A stretch of 64,000 bases of DNA from Cavenderia fasciculata (Eukaryota > Evosea > Eumycetozoa > Acytosteliales > Cavenderiaceae): positions 372,001-436,000 of the forward strand of contig NW_004457624.1 in the NCBI RefSeq assembly GCF_000203815.1, in the 5' to 3' direction. Positions 45,401 to 59,290 of the stretch are shown here, in pieces. Each line of letters opens with the position of its first letter. Positions within the stretch are counted from its first letter, which is position 1. Under the pieces are notes generated by a model. The model ran no database searches, was not told where the DNA came from, and worked only from the letters and a program-made list of their open reading frames with translations. A program made the position numbers and the translations under genes.

Positions 45401-47842
45401 TCCACCACCATTGTTCATTACAACTGCACCATCAACATTATCAGATGCAGATGAAGAAGATGATGATCCAAGTCCCATTATATGAGCTGACATTCTTTTA
45501 CCAGCCCACTTTTTAATTGTGTTTCCGTATCCTTGAGACTTTGATTTACTAGGGTGATTGATAGTCTCTTCAGTGAACCCAACTTTTTTTGGTGACGACG
45601 AAACTAGTACAGGTGATGATGAATCTTTAGCTGCACTACTTACGCTTGCTGCATTCATTGGTGTAACCAAAGTTGACGAGTCATTATTATCTAATGATTG
45701 AGCAGCAGAAGAATTATTAATAATAGTTGATTTTTTAAGTGCACTTGATGATATCTTCTTATTATCATTATCAGAATCAGTTAAACCACTATTTGAATCA
45801 AATGATCCTGTTAAACTCCTTTCACGTGTCTCCTTTTCATGTTCTTTTAAACGTTCCTTTTCACGTTCCTTGTCACGTTTTAAAGTTTTGATCTTTTCCT
45901 TTTCCTTTTCTTTTTCCTTTTGTTCACGTTCCTTTTGCAGTTCTTTTTCCTTTTGTTCTAATTTTTTTAGAGCCTTTTTCTTCTTTTCCGATGTAAAGAT
46001 GGAATGTTCAAATGCAATGGTATGGATCTCTTCACATAGTTTGGTATTGGTCGATTCGAGTACACCAACCTTTTCCTCCAACGTTTTGATTTGCAACAAC
46101 AGACTATTGACACGTTGGTCATCACGTATTCTTTGAATCTCTTTAATCTCTTTTTCCTCTTGTTGATCTTCTTGTTGTTGTTGTTGTTGTATAGGTACAG
46201 ATACAGAAGGTTGTACAACCACTGAATATCTTTGTAATCTAGATTCAGATAATGTCAATCTAGCTTCCAATTCATCACAATGAGATTCCAACTCTTTTCT
46301 AAGATTCGATTCAATTGAAAACTTGCCAACAATATCGTCATATTGTTTCTTCATCAATGTCACTGTGAATTCCAATGTTGATAATCTTTCGGCTTCTGTC
46401 TTGTATTCTCCTTCTTTCTTTTTATATTTGTTTATGTCTTCACCATTACTATTATTATTATTATTACCATCAATCGATGAACCAAGTGGACTTGTTGTAC
46501 TAGTTGTAGTCGTAGTCGTAGTACTAGTAGAAGTACTATCCGAGTTGGTTATAAATACACCTCTTGGTTGTTGTTGTTCACCAGATGATACCAAATGACT
46601 ATTATTTCCAATAACTGATGATGGTTTAATATTACCAGTTGTATTCGTCGTAGTACTACTACTACTACCTGTTGATGTTGATGGAGCAGCAGCAGCAGCA
46701 GCAGCAGCCTTTTTCGAGGTAGATGATGGTGTTGTAATAGATGAACTATTCGATTTCGAAATGACTCCAGGTGTACTCTTTTTAGTTGGTGTCGTTGGAG
46801 CTACCATCGTCGTCGTTGTAGTAGTAGTCTCTTTTTCCTTTTCCTTTTCCTTTAACAATGGTGATGACTTTGATGAAGACTTTAAGATAGAGTTGGGTGG
46901 TTGTGCCGCTGCTGGTTTAACAGGTGTCTTTGATTTGGCTGTTGTTGGTGCTGTTGGTTTATCCATCGTTGCAGCTGTAGTCGTAGTCGTAGTCGCTGTC
47001 GCTGTTGTATTAGTCTTATTTACAATTGGTGTTTCAGTTGTTGTTGTTGTTGTTGATTGAGTTGATGTTGATTGGGTTGGTGGTGTTACAGTTGAGTTGG
47101 TTTGTTGCTCGAGTTGTTCGTCTTCTTGTTCGTCTTGAGGTGGTTTCGACCACAAGTCCATAAATATTGTCTTTATACTCTTTCTCTCAGGTTTCATCCT
47201 AAGACTCGGAAGAGTCTGTGATGTTGATGACGATGAAGATGATTTACTTGGAGAAGCACTAGAAGTAGAAGTAGAAGATTTACCACTGCTTGTTAATACA
47301 GTCTTGTTGTTGTTATTACTATTACCACCATCTTGACTATGATGATGTTGATGATTTGATTTAGATCGCATGATAGTTGGTGAAGATGATGTAGTAGATG
47401 ATGTCGTAGATGATGACGATGAACTAGTCGATGACCCGTAATTTAATGATAATGATGAAACACTTTTTTTCGATGACAATGATGAGGAGGAAGAAGTGGG
47501 AGCAGACGACGAAAATGCAGGTGACGTATTTGCACTATGACTAGTCGCTACTACTTTGTTGGTGGTAGACGATGTCTTGTATCCTCCAATACCAAGCGAC
47601 GATGCAGATGATGACTTTGATAGATTACTGCTACTGCCGCCGCTACTGCTATTCGTACTAGTCAAGACTGGTGATGTAGTTATAGGTGATGAAGACAATG
47701 AATCATTATCTTTTTGTTTCCAATATTGAAATGATTCTTGTTTACTCAAACTACTACTTGTACTTGTACTTGTACTTGTATTATTACTATTATTATTACT
47801 ACTACTATTATTATTATTATTATTATTAATATGTTTTGACAT
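42405..47842 (-). CDS. RhoGAP-like and RasGEF fusion protein
   Basis: Three exons (47842-45076, 45006-44818, 44737-42405) join in frame, giving about 1762 residues. The first 920 residues are Ser/Thr/Asn-rich with a coiled coil (LEFTVTLMKKQYDDIVGKFS, LRKELESHCDELEARLTLSE) and a Lys/Glu-rich stretch. A RhoGAP-like domain follows around 975-1130 (FGITLNEDTLERI, YLVASTLLFFFESLPEKLL). The arginine-finger segment reads DLFTKPVEESQI, with Thr in place of Arg, so GAP activity is doubtful. A RasGEF N-module lies near 1315 (AICQMIDDFDNIFDGTVDIQF-like) and a CDC25 catalytic domain near 1520-1740 (NAAAAIVGGLNHSSIARL, GLINIEKFRLLYRII). The CDC25 part should load GTP on Ras. D. discoideum has many RasGEFs, but I cannot name the orthologue. 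Confidence 0.88.
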
Positions 47843-49858
47843 GTTTGTTTAGGATGGGTAGGTGATCGGGTAGCAAAGCTACACTCTCTAAACCAAAACT
47901 GTTACTTTGTTGTTGTTTGTTGTTGTTGTTGTTGTTTAATGTAGTAGGTGTACCAACCAAACCACACCAGTGTGTAGGTAGGTAAGGAGAAGAAGATGTA
48001 GAGGTGTAGTAGAGGGGTGGCGAAGAAGGATTGATCTAGCTCAAGATGCAATTGGGTATAATCTGTGGTGTTGTTGTTGGTGGTGGTTGACTGATTGGTA
48101 TTGGGATATATAAAATGTAGGGGTGGACGTCTCGTCTAGTCGTTTGGGGTTTTTTTTTTAAACTTGTGGATGGGTTTGGTGTGGGGTCAAAATATTGAGT
48201 ATTGATCACTAATAATATATGTTGTTTGTTGTATATAGATAGAAATATAGATAGATATAGTTATAGATATAACTTTGTGGATATATCTATAAAGAGTGGA
48301 AGAATGGAAAGGAAGGAACTGGGTGGTTGTGGTGGGGCAGACTACAATATAATAATTATATGAATTATTATATGAACTGATGATTGATAGCTGGCTTGGG
48401 ATGACTGTGACTGATTCAATATATATTTAATCGATGAATCAAATAATTGTTTGGTAGTGTTTTGGTTATGTTCCTGTATATATATTGTACTATTAAATAA
48501 TAATAGATTGAGTTGATTAGATAACTTGTTGTTGTTGGATGGTGTTGATGTTGGAATGTGACAGAGAACTAACTAACAAACAAACTAATTAGCGCGCTTC
48601 TTTTAAAATAACAATCAAACAAAAATAATAATAATAATAAACCAAATCCTATCCTATCCTCCTATCAGCTGATAAATATGTTTTTTTGGATGACTGTGAC
48701 TGTGATGATAATAGTACTCTACTGTGATGGGTGGATGGATCAAATCAAAACGAACTGTAAATTATATTATATCTATATTTCTACTCGTTGGGTGAATGGA
48801 TCCCATGGGTGTTGTTGATGGTTAAAAGGTTTACTGTTTGGGTGGGGGGGGGGGGTCGCTGATATCAAAATTATAATCGTATCGCGTGTTAAAACCCCAT
48901 CATCCCAATAGTGATTGTGTGTGTGTGTGTTTCAATGATTGATTGATGATGGCTACGACTATGTGATGATGATGATGATAGTTAAATCAATCCGAACCCG
49001 AACAACCAATTCACACATGATCATGTGTGATTTACTGGTTGTCGTGGTTGTGGGTGGTTCCCTCCTCTTTTTTATCTCTAATTATTGTTTTGATTGAAGT
49101 TTGTTGCAATGATATGATTGATACTAACCACTAATAATAATACAATTCAAAAGTGGAGAATCTCTTTTCTCTTTCTAATTTTCTTTTTCGAATGTATCTA
49201 TAAATAAATTGGTTGATTGTTTGATCAACTGTGTACTGTTGTTGCGGTGTTGTAGTACTAGAGAATGATTTCTGATTGTGTGTGTTTTGTTGTAAGCGAG
49301 TAAAGTTGAAAAGAAGAGGGAAGAAAAGACAGGTCTGGTTGGGATCAAAAATTTTTTTTTAAAAGAATAGTTTTGGACTCTTGTCTCGATGTTTTTTCGA
49401 AAATCGGTGATGTGTGATACGATTTACTATGAATTATTATTATTGTCTTTGAGTACTTACTTTCTATTTGGTGCAGGAATAAATAATATATTTAAACTTT
49501 GACTTGATGAGAAATATAATACAACTAGGTTTACTGCAGCGAGTTTTACAAACAATCAAAAGTTTGTTTGGTTTGTATTGTGTTTTTTTGGTCGAGCTAT
49601 TTGCAACGAGATAAAAGGGTTGGTCAGCCCTATCTTTGGGTTACCACTCAATAAAACGATGGTGTTGAAATCGGACTACTCAAACCCAGATCCACAATTG
49701 TAATCTTTGAAAACGCGTCAACCAAAAAAAAAAAAAAAAAAATCAATCAAGCCAATTCAAATAATTCTCAAAATGTGTTCATTTTGAAGTTCAATCAATA
49801 TTGATTGGGTATTATTGTTATGTATTAATAAGTTAAATAATTTAAGTTAAGTGAGTGT
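47843..49858. promoter_or_regulatory. 2-kb upstream region of the RasGEF gene
   Basis: The longest spacer in the window, between the RasGEF start and the 3' end of the formin on the same strand, so nearly all of it is RasGEF upstream sequence. It contains a 12-base G run (48844-48855), GT and GATG microsatellites, a 20-bp perfect palindrome (49011-49030) and long A/T runs. No coding stretch or RNA gene is recognised. Confidence 0.45.
49011..49030. repeat. 20-bp perfect palindrome
   Basis: The ten bases TCACACATGA are followed directly by their reverse complement. This is a candidate binding site for a dimeric transcription factor in the long RasGEF upstream region; chance occurrence of so long a perfect palindrome is small but possible in repetitive sequence. 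Confidence 0.85.
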
Positions 49859-52800
49859 TTATTTTTTTCCAGTGGATGAGGATGATGGATCATCTGGTGA
49901 ATCGAAATTGATTTGGTCAGCTCTTGAATAGGTTTGACGAGCACGCATTACAACAGTAAGAGCTTTGGCAGCAACCGTCAAATCTTTACCGCCCATTTTG
50001 CCTGCAGCGTCACTACCATTCTCAACTTGCTTTGATCCCTTGGAGAGTGTACCTGCTGATGCCTTGTCTTGAGATGATTGTCCTGCTCCACCCTTTTCAG
50101 AAGAGGTAGTTGAAGTTGTAGAAGTTGATGATGATGAATCTGAGGGAGCAGCCTTGACACGTTGTCTTCTTTGTTTGAATGCATCACCGTCACGAACAGT
50201 TTGCAAAATATCATCGACCATACCATCTTGTGGGGCGGTACCCTTGGACTGACTACCAGAGCCTACGATACCCTTTGCAGAGGAGGCATTGGCAGCTGCC
50301 GTCTTTTTTACAATGGCTGCCTTTCTCGCCTTGGCAGCCTCACGTTTGGCAGCACGTTCAGCGGCCTCTTTTTCAATTTGAAGATCCTTGTAGCACTTGT
50401 CAAAGGTGGCCAAGAACTTGGCCAAATACGAGTAGAGTTCTTCCGAAGGCATCTTGGGGTCTTCACCAAACATGACTGCCAACTTTTGGAATTCTTTGTC
50501 TGCCTGCTCGAATTGCTCAAAAGCAATCTTGATTTCAATGTTTGCATCCTTCATAAACTCGTCCATTGTCTCGAAAAAGAATGATTCCTGTCGTGATCTC
50601 TTCATCTTGCCAACACCCTCTACCACCTGCTCCAAATCCTTCTTTAACCGATTGAGATCGGCCTGTACCATTGACAATGAAATCTTTCCAGCTGCTGGGA
50701 CATCATCCAATTCATCGATAAACATTAATGCATCTGGGAACTTTAATTCCAATTCACTAATTATATAAACCAATAAATTTGATTTGTTATTAAATGTTTT
50801 TGTATCTGTCAACTAGAAGAGATAAAGAAATAAAAAATAAAATAAATAAACAAGTAAACTAAATATTATATTATATTCTTTTTTCTTCTTTTTTTACTTA
50901 CTTTTAATAGAGCATCTAATTTAAAACCAAAACAATCACCTCTTGCACTACCACCATTTAAAAAGTTACCAATAACCAAAACAACTTCAATAACCTTTAA
51001 AAAGTTAGTACTCTTGGTGGTTTGTTTACATGCGTTTGTAAACAATTCCAAGTCTGGTTTGATTTCACGAAGTTTATCTGGGAATGTTGACTTTAATAAA
51101 AAGGATTTAACACGTTCTCTTAGATTGGTTACGGTTTCCAATTCTATTAAAAAGTGTTCTGCTTTTGATAACATTTTTAATTCTCCTGTTTTTAAATAAT
51201 CTTTAATACTTTCCATCTAAATAAAATAAATAAGTATAAATATTAAATATTTTTTTGTTTCTTTTTCATTTTTCCCTTACATCTTCATCAGTTGGTAAAT
51301 ATTGATCAAGTAATTTAAGAGTTTCTACATTTAAAATTTCTTCATCGAGGGTGTAAATTGCATTTTTGATTTCTGGTATGGTACATTTAAACTTTGATAG
51401 GTAGATGGCAATGTTTTGAGCCTTTTTACCGTCAATGACAATGACTGATCCTGGCTTGGCCACCTTTTCCTCTTTTTTAGTGGAAGCACCGCTGGCAGAG
51501 GCAGCCTCTTGTGCAATAAATAAACTTTCCAATTGTTGCGTGTCTAACCAATCAGTCTTTATATTGGTTCCCAACTTGTTGAAAATGGTCTCACCAATCT
51601 TTCGTTGTGGCAACTTGGTCCATTGCAATTGCTTGACTTTGGTTGATGGCTTGGCAACATTAAACTTTGGTGCTGGGGTTGCCTTAAACAGGCCGAGTGG
51701 ACCGCTACCTGGTGGGGGTGGTGGTCCACCTGGAGGAGGTGGGGGTCCTCCCATACCAGGTGGAGGAGGTGGAGGTGGTGGTCCTCCTGGTGGAGGTGGT
51801 GGTGGAGGTGGTCCACTCATTGGTGGAGGAGGTGGAGGTGGTGGTGATGCAATAGTTGGTGGTGTTGTTGGTTCGTTAGTAGTATCTTTAATAATTTTAG
51901 AAGATGATGGTTCTTTTTTCAATGCTGGTTTTGGTTGTTGTTGTTGTTGTTGTTTCTCCTTTTCTTTTTCTTTCTCTCTTTCCTTTTCTGCTTTCTTTTC
52001 TTTTTTCTTTTCTTTTTCTTTTTCCTTTTCAGATTTCTTGTTGTCTGTTGATGATGATAATGAAGAAGTTGAAGTTGATTTTGGTAAAGTAGTAGATCCA
52101 TTACCATTGCTACCTGTACTAGTACTATTTGTATTATTATCCTTTGGGGCAGAAAAATCAATTTCAGAAGCAGATGGAGGAGTAAAGAATCCACTATCCA
52201 ATTGTCTGATGGTTCCACGTAGTTTGGAGAGCTCTTGATTCTTCATTTTAACAGTATTAAACATATTACTTTTAAGTACACTTGTTTCTTGTGATCGAGA
52301 CGATAGTTCAGTGTTTGCCATGTTGAGATCGAATTGTGTCTTTTTGAGGACATCTTTTGTTTTTTGGAGTTCTTCAGTGACCGATTGCAGCTGGCTTTGC
52401 ATGGCGACCGACGGGCCGGCCACAGTGAGGAGTTCCTCGAGGTTGACGCGGTCGTCGCCGTCGCCGACAATGGACTTGCTCGACGACACTTGGAGAATGA
52501 GCTTTTCAATGAGGAACCACTGCAACATGCCCGTGTCATTGTCAGATGGGATCGACAAGAGACACTGGAGTGTGTGGAGGAAGGGGTGGTAGAGGACATT
52601 CTTGCTCTGCTCGAGAATCGCGTCAAACACCTCTTTGGGATTCTCAATGTTGATATCGAGTCCTGAAAACTTGTCAAACAACTCTTCCTGATCGGCACGG
52701 TTCTCCTCTTCATAGACATCGACCTGTGTCACCAACTCGGGTGCTTCTTCATACTGCAGTTTCTTAAACTTGAGAATGATGTTGTCAAATCCGAGACGTG

Positions 52801-53719
52801 AAAACTCGGTACGCAGATGCACACGTTCATCCACCTCTTCGGGACTATTGACTATGGCGTTGATCAAAGACAGTGCTGTTGTGAGGTACTCGTGGTCACC
52901 CATCATCGCGGTCATTGACTCTACCAAAAACGCAAAGCGCAGTTTCTCTTTACGCACCTGTTTAAAGTGTGTAAATGCGTCTACCACCAACAAGTAGCCC
53001 GTCTCGGACAATAGAGACACGGCAATCAGTATCTCTAGCACCGATGACCGCGTGTCAATCTTGGGTGTGTCCATTGCCAGAATCAACTTTTTCATCGCGT
53101 TGGGTGTCGCAATCGCCTTTTCAATGCCAAACTTGGTGTTCATCAGCGACAGCAGACACGACATGGCCAACGACTGCAATATAATGTCAGCGTCCTTGCG
53201 CTCCTTCTTTTCAATGCCCTCGAGCACGTCGAGCAGCACCAAAATACCGTCTTCCTCTATCAATGTCTTGGACCATGTCGCAGGCTTGCTTTGCAACATC
53301 GAGCATAAACTAGCCAATATTTCAATGTTTGGTAACATCTTGATTGTATTTATAAAGAATTCTGGTGTATCTATTGCTTTTCCTTTCTAAACAAATACAA
53401 AATACACAATCAATTATTATTAGTATCATATATATATATTTTATATCTTTTGTATACATACATCATCAACCAATTTAACAGAAGAATTACCATTCATATG
53501 AGAAGAATCATGTTGTTGTATATTACTCTTGTATGATGTAGATGATGATGAGTTACCACCTTGAGGAGAGAAACTACTGTATGCCATGGAATAACGCTTG
53601 GACGCCTTGGCAGGCAACGATTGTAAGAAATCATTCTCTGATGCATCGTTGCCACCTCCTGCAGAATCTTGTCCTCCCTTTCCATCCTTTTTCGACTTTC
53701 TAGTAAACAATGATTTCAT
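49859..53719 (-). CDS. Diaphanous-type formin (GBD/FH3-FH1-FH2)
   Basis: Four exons (53719-53462, 53386-51281, 51216-50902, 50812-49859), all joined in phase 0, give about 1210 residues. After a basic start (MKSLFTRKSKKDGKGG), armadillo-like GBD/FH3 sequence runs from about 90 to 420 (PATWSKTLIEEDGILVLLDV, LEILIAVSLLSETGYLL). A coiled coil and Lys/Glu-rich stretch follow. The FH1 region lies near 590-655, with runs of up to eight Pro. FH2 then starts at VKQLQWTKLPQRKIGETIF, with VLVIGNFLNGGSARGDCFGF split over exons 3 and 4. The C-terminus has a basic stretch (LTVVMRARQTYSRADQ) that may serve as an autoregulatory tail, though a classical DAD is not obvious. Formins nucleate and elongate straight actin filaments, and Rho-family GTPases release the autoinhibition. 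D. discoideum has ten formins; several share this length, so I give no letter. Confidence 0.93.
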
Positions 53720-54425
53720 CTCTTCTTTCCTTTCCTTTCCTTTCTTGTTTACTAGTTAATATTAAAAATATAATATTTCTTGTTTCTTGTTCTTTGTTTG
53801 TTGTTTGTTGTTTGTTCGAATAAATAAATAAATAAATAAATAAAATTAAATTACTAAACTAACCAACTGATGTGTTGTAGTAGTAGTTGTGTGTGTCTAA
53901 AAATAGGTATATATGTACACAACCAACTGATAAGTTATGTAACTTTGTAACTTGTATGTAGTAGGTTGAGATATAGATAGATCTATATACAATGATTGTC
54001 TATAGTAGTAGTAGTAGTAGTAGATAAATAGAATAGATAAATATGACCTATGTTAGTTTACACTAGACTTTCCCTCTTTCTTTCTTTCTCTTTTAGATCT
54101 AATTACACTCTTTACCTACCTTAAGCTCTCTTTAAAAATTATATTCTGTATATGTATGTAGTATTACACTCGTTATCTTCTTCTTCTTTGCGATAATAGT
54201 AACAACGGTCTCTCTTCATCAAGCAAGCATTACAGAAAAAAGAATTTTAATAGGGGAGGTCAAATTATTTGAATTGGCTGAAATTCATTTTTTTTTTTCA
54301 CGCGACAATCAATCACAACCCGTGGTCGCTCACCAACACAACAAAGATCTTCCACACTATACTTTTTTTCGATATTATTTATTTATTTATTTCTACAAAT
54401 AAAGATAAAGAAAGAACAGAAACCC

Positions 54426-54545
54426 TTAATTTGTGCACAAATGTAGTTTTTGATCCAGTATTTGGTCATTAGATTCAATAAGTTGAGTGAATGATTTCAG
54501 GGTTGCATCTTTCGACAATATTGCCTTGACCTTTGCAACGGTCAT
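54426..54545 (-). CDS. Possible small open reading frame, 39 codons
   Basis: Starts MTVAKVKAILSKDATLKSF and reads as an amphipathic, protein-like sequence ending at TAA. Its codons are less AT-biased than the spacer, which hints at past or present coding. It could be a short peptide gene, an upstream frame in a formin leader, or a relic. No family recognised. Confidence 0.25.
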   Translation of the reverse strand: MTVAKVKAILSKDATLKSFTQLIESNDQILDQKLHLCTN

Positions 54546-54789
54546 GTTGGTCTGATTGATTGATTGATTAATTGATTGACAGTAGATTGTAGAAAGATTC
54601 AAACCAGAAAAATAATAAAGAAAGAACAAATTTGGTCAACAATAAATAAAAAATATATGTATGTATCAATTTTTGCAACAAATGAATCAACCACCGATTG
54701 TTCTCTTGGTAGGTTAGTTGTAAAAATAAAGTTTTTAAATTAAATGTTAATTTCCTCCTCCTCAAACTCAGAGAAGCAATTTTAAAAGA

Positions 54790-54838
54790 ATAATAAAATA
54801 ATAAAATAATAAAATAATAAAATAATAAAATAATAAAA
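54790..54838 (+). repeat. AATAAAAT 8-base tandem repeat
   Basis: About six copies of an 8-base AT-only unit, ending in an A run. Simple sequence; no function inferred. Confidence 0.85.
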
Positions 54839-55165
54839 AAAATATTTGGGGTGCAATATTTTCATCAATAATATGTTTGTTCAGGTTTTAGCACCCACAC
54901 CACATATATAAATTGGTGATAACCGCGGTTATTAATATTGGTATTGCTGCTATTGTCGTTGTTTCACCAGTTAGCTCTTTACTTCAATAGATAGTAGCTG
55001 TGGCTAGCTAGGATAGTACACTTGAAATGAATCAATCCACTCTGTTGGTTGTTGTTGTTGGTCACCATCAATCAATCAATCCATCATCATCATTGCAATG
55101 ATCAGTATTGATTAATCAATCAACATCACACATTAACTTGCAAGTTAAAGTACAACAATATAACA

Positions 55166-58100
55166 ATGATGAATACTATTAGTAGTAGTAGTAGTAACCA
55201 GTTTCTAGTGATAACGATAGTGACACTACTACTTTGTTATATTTCGTTGTCGCATTCTCAACAAGTCCTTCCAGATGATGAACGTATGTACCTATAATAC
55301 CTATAAAATGACACAAACTAAATAATGCTAACTGATCTCTTTTTTCACCCTTTATCTATAATATATCATAGTTGCATCAGCTATATTTCTTATAAGGTAT
55401 GTGATATAAAGTGACACATTTGCAAAAGACAAGTTTGATTTTAACTTACTTATTCTCTCTCTCTTTCTTAATAACAATAATCTAGACAATATGGAATACC
55501 AAAACCAGAGAATCAGTCTCTATGTGAATCATATTCTGGTCCAAATATAAAAGCAAGATTTGTTTGTAATGACAGCAACACATTTGATGGAAAATACCAT
55601 ATTATTGAAATGTAAGAGAGAGAGATATAATATTTTAATTATTATAATTTAGAGATCTTCATTTCCTAATTATATTGACCCGTTTTAATAATATCCGAAT
55701 CAAGTACTTTCACTTTAACAGGTATTCCAACTGGAAACCCCCCTTCTTTGGCCAAGTCATTCACAATGCCTGCTTTGAAACGTATCATTTTGCAGAGTGA
55801 AGGGGTTGCCAATCCGTCAATCAACCTCTTAGAGTTGCTCAAATCCGTTAAAAGTTTGGGTGAAATTAGATTGAGCTATGATCAATCGATCAGTTACATT
55901 CCAGGCGATTTTAATAATTTTCCTAATCTTACCTTGTTTTCATTATTCATGGATATGATGGCGATAAAAGATTCATACATTGTCCCTCATAACTTTTTAA
56001 ACAACTCTATCAACCTTCAATCGATCACTGCTTCGTTCCCAGTTTCCTCGATTACCATTGATGACTCTCTCTACTTTCCCTCTCTCACTTATTATTATTT
56101 ACACTCCAATTGTACCGCTGGATCGCATCATATCAATGTAACAGCTAAATCATTTCCAAACCTAGAGTCTTTGTATGTAGTAGTTTTTTAATATCATTTT
56201 ACTATTTAATATTATTTTTATTATAATACCAATCAATATTTATCACAATTGTTATATATATATAGTTATATTACCTTAAATTCTGGATCAAATATCACTG
56301 CCCATTTGAATCAAGATGTCACCAAGATAAAGCAAATGTTTGTATTTGAAAAATATTATTTATCATGTGATTTTAATAATATAAATTAATATTAATTTGA
56401 TTTGTTAAACAGAGAGTGTCTTGGACCTGGAGGATCCCTAAATTCTCAGTGCCATTTAAGTATAGGGAATCCATCCACTATAGAATCATTGTAAGTTAAA
56501 TAGTTTAAACATACACACAATAGCATTCTTTATTAATATTCATACCTTTGATTATAAGGAGTATCAATGGACCCCAATCAACAGTATTACCAAACCCTAG
56601 TTCTAGTGTTGCTACACTATATTCAAACCTCATAGATTTATCAATGCAAGAAATGGGACTTACCTCTTTTTCATTTATCCAAGTTCCTCCACGATTGAAT
56701 ACACTGTATGATTATAATAATTATAGATAATATATCTCGAATTATATCCTAATTTATTACCTTTATTTCAAAGATATTTAGATGATAATAACATACCAAA
56801 TTTATCAACAAATTTACCAAATACTTTAAGAACCTTGTCTATTTATAATAACTTCAACTTTAATGGTCCCATTACTGAATCATTCTGTGGAATAACTAGT
56901 TTGTACATCGGTAGTACGGCAGTTTCGTCATTTCCTGATTGTGTCTGGTGCTACAAAGGCCAGATATACAAGCTCCGCCCAATTTTAAATGTCCCAGTAT
57001 TTATCTACTACTTTATTTAATCAATCAAATTGACTAGTGATGCTTATTAATTCTTTCTTTCGTTTCATCTCTACTAAATTTTTAAAAGTTACCGTTAGTA
57101 ACAAAGATAATCTTTTAGTTACCAATAACAATATTGCTACTATTAAAGGTATGTATAATAATCAAATAATTTATCCAAGATATTTATTAATGATATTTTT
57201 TATAAATAACCTATACAAAGGTGACAACATTGGATATGGATCTACTCAATCAAATTATACTATTACACAGGCAATACCAAACCAAGAATTATCATTCGAA
57301 TATACACAGGCAACACCAATACCAGTTATTCCAACTCCTGTCACAATCATTTTAGATCCGCAAATAGTACAAATGATGATGGTCAAGGGCGATATTAAAA
57401 TTGGTCAACCAACTATTTTACAAATCAACCAAAACAACATCACAATCAAGTTTAATTTAGATTATAATCCATATTTTAATCACACAATAACCATTGATAA
57501 TAGTACTGCTTGTACCAATTTAACAAATATTTACCCCTCTCAATTTGAATGTACAACACCACTTCTATCGAGTGGAGATCATCAATTAATAGTTTCAAAC
57601 TCTTACATACAATCACAAGTACCCTTTACCATTAATTTACGGTCCCTTTGTCAACAATCAACCAATAATTGTTATGGTGGAAATGGTCAATGTAATGCTA
57701 ATGGTCAATGTATTTGTTATAGTAATTCATTTTACAATAATTGTTCGAAACGTATGTAAACATATTATTATTGCTATTCTCATTTATCATATTCTAACTT
57801 TTATTTTTAGCATACCCAATTATTAGTTCAGGGCATTATATTTCAACAAACAACAAGTATGTTGAATTGAATGGTGATTTTGGACCATCAATATCCAACC
57901 AATCAAATATTATAGTCTTGATTAATAATACAATCAACTGTGTTGTTGAATCACTTTCACAATTCCAAATCAATTGTACAGTCGATCAACAACCATCATT
58001 TGGATTAGCTTCTGTTCAACTTCAATTGAATAATGATTTAAATACAACTGCAAGAAATATATTATATCTTCAATCACCACCATCTCGACCATCGCCATCA

Positions 58101-59290
58101 CCAATATCAAAATCATCATGTGAAAAGAATACATCTAATTGTTATGGCCATGGATATTGTGATGATAATGGCAAATGTCAATGTCAACATGGTTATAGTG
58201 ATATTGATAATTGTTTGTCAAAATGTATGTAATAGAAATAAATTAAAATAATTAATTCATTAATTTATAAATTTATTAATTTATTTTAATTATTTTAGAT
58301 ATCATTAATATGACGATTACACCCAATACAACAGATCCAACAGTATCATTTGACATTGATGGAACTGATTTTCTATTTGAAATGTTTTCCATTCAAGAAT
58401 TAAATTTCGATAAAAATATTACGAAAGAATTATTTATATCCAATTACACTTGGAATGTCAATACAACAACCACCGATAATCACACTACTATTGTCAACTA
58501 TCAATTGAATACTTTATCCTCCCCATCACCATTCAACAATTATTCAACATACCAACCAGCCCAAGTTCTATCAACTATATCATTCTCTACACAACCAAGA
58601 ACAGTTGAATTTGGAGGACAACAACTATTGTTACATGCCAACTCTATCAAATTGCAAGTCAATATCAGCAAGTGGCAATATTCATCAAATTTATCAACAC
58701 TTCGAGTTGTATTTAAAACATTGATCAATAATAATCAATCGATTAAATTTGATTGTATAGACAAAGATATCTCAACACTCAGTTTTGATTCATTGTCATC
58801 TTTGCAATATCTCAGAGTCCTCAAAGATGATATTGAATTCAAAGGTAGATTCATTGATGTTGCAATGTCTGATGGAAGAAGACCAACCTACTCACAAACT
58901 CAACACATATCATCAACACCAATCAACGATGAACAATCAATTGCAATGATTGGAATTGGATTTCCTCAATGTCAAGAGTGTGTACTAGATCCAGATTTTG
59001 CAGCATTGGTTATCAATCCAGACGGCTATGGTAAATGCGATTCAAAAGGATTCAGTAAATGGAAAATCATTGTAATTGCAGTTTGTGTATCACTTGTAAT
59101 GATCACAACTGTATTGGTGATTGTCATTGCTTTTAAAAAGGCTGTGCAATTGAAATTTGCAAAGAGATTAAACAAGAGTTTTACAAATCTAAGTTACAGT
59201 TTAAATAATCTAAGCAACAGTTTTCATAATCTAAACAGAATTTTAAATCAAAGTGATACAAAAAAAGTTCCAACCCCAAAACAACCCTAG
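55166..59290 (+). pseudogene. ComC-like receptor, copy B, frame-disrupted
   Basis: The same twelve-exon layout as copies A and C, from signal peptide (QFLVITIVTLLLCYISLS; first exon 55166-55283) through leucine-rich part, TIG, EGF (CYGGNGQCNANGQC), second TIG, EGF (CEKNTSNCYGHGYC), ComC-type domain and membrane segment (IIVIAVCVSLVMITTVLVIV), ending at 59290. In the eighth exon (56774-56996), just after WCYKG, 22 bases are missing relative to A and C (a 5-base and a 17-base gap). The exon then ends in phase 0 instead of 1, so the next exon reads into a stop. The tail also differs: it ends KVPTPKQP, shorter than in A and C. Unless an unusual splice is used, the product is truncated before the TIG/EGF region. 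It may be a recent pseudogene or express a secreted LRR fragment. Confidence 0.7.

Larger units (their letters stand above)
53720..55165. other. Divergent spacer, formin and ComC-like copy B
   Basis: About 1.45 kb of AT-rich sequence with both promoters. Simple repeats include a (GTA)n tract near 54005-54025 and an 8-base-unit AATAAAAT tract at about 54790-54838. A small open frame at 54426-54545 is listed separately. Confidence 0.45.

Noticed and set aside
51435-52238. Long plus-strand open frame opposite the formin, Gly-rich
   Set aside because: It is the antisense of the Pro-rich FH1 and Lys/Glu-rich stretches; the minus-strand formin fits family motifs and splicing throughout.
54568-54765. 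65-codon minus-strand frame upstream of the formin
   Set aside because: Hydrophobic translation of AT-rich sequence; no codon bias or motif.
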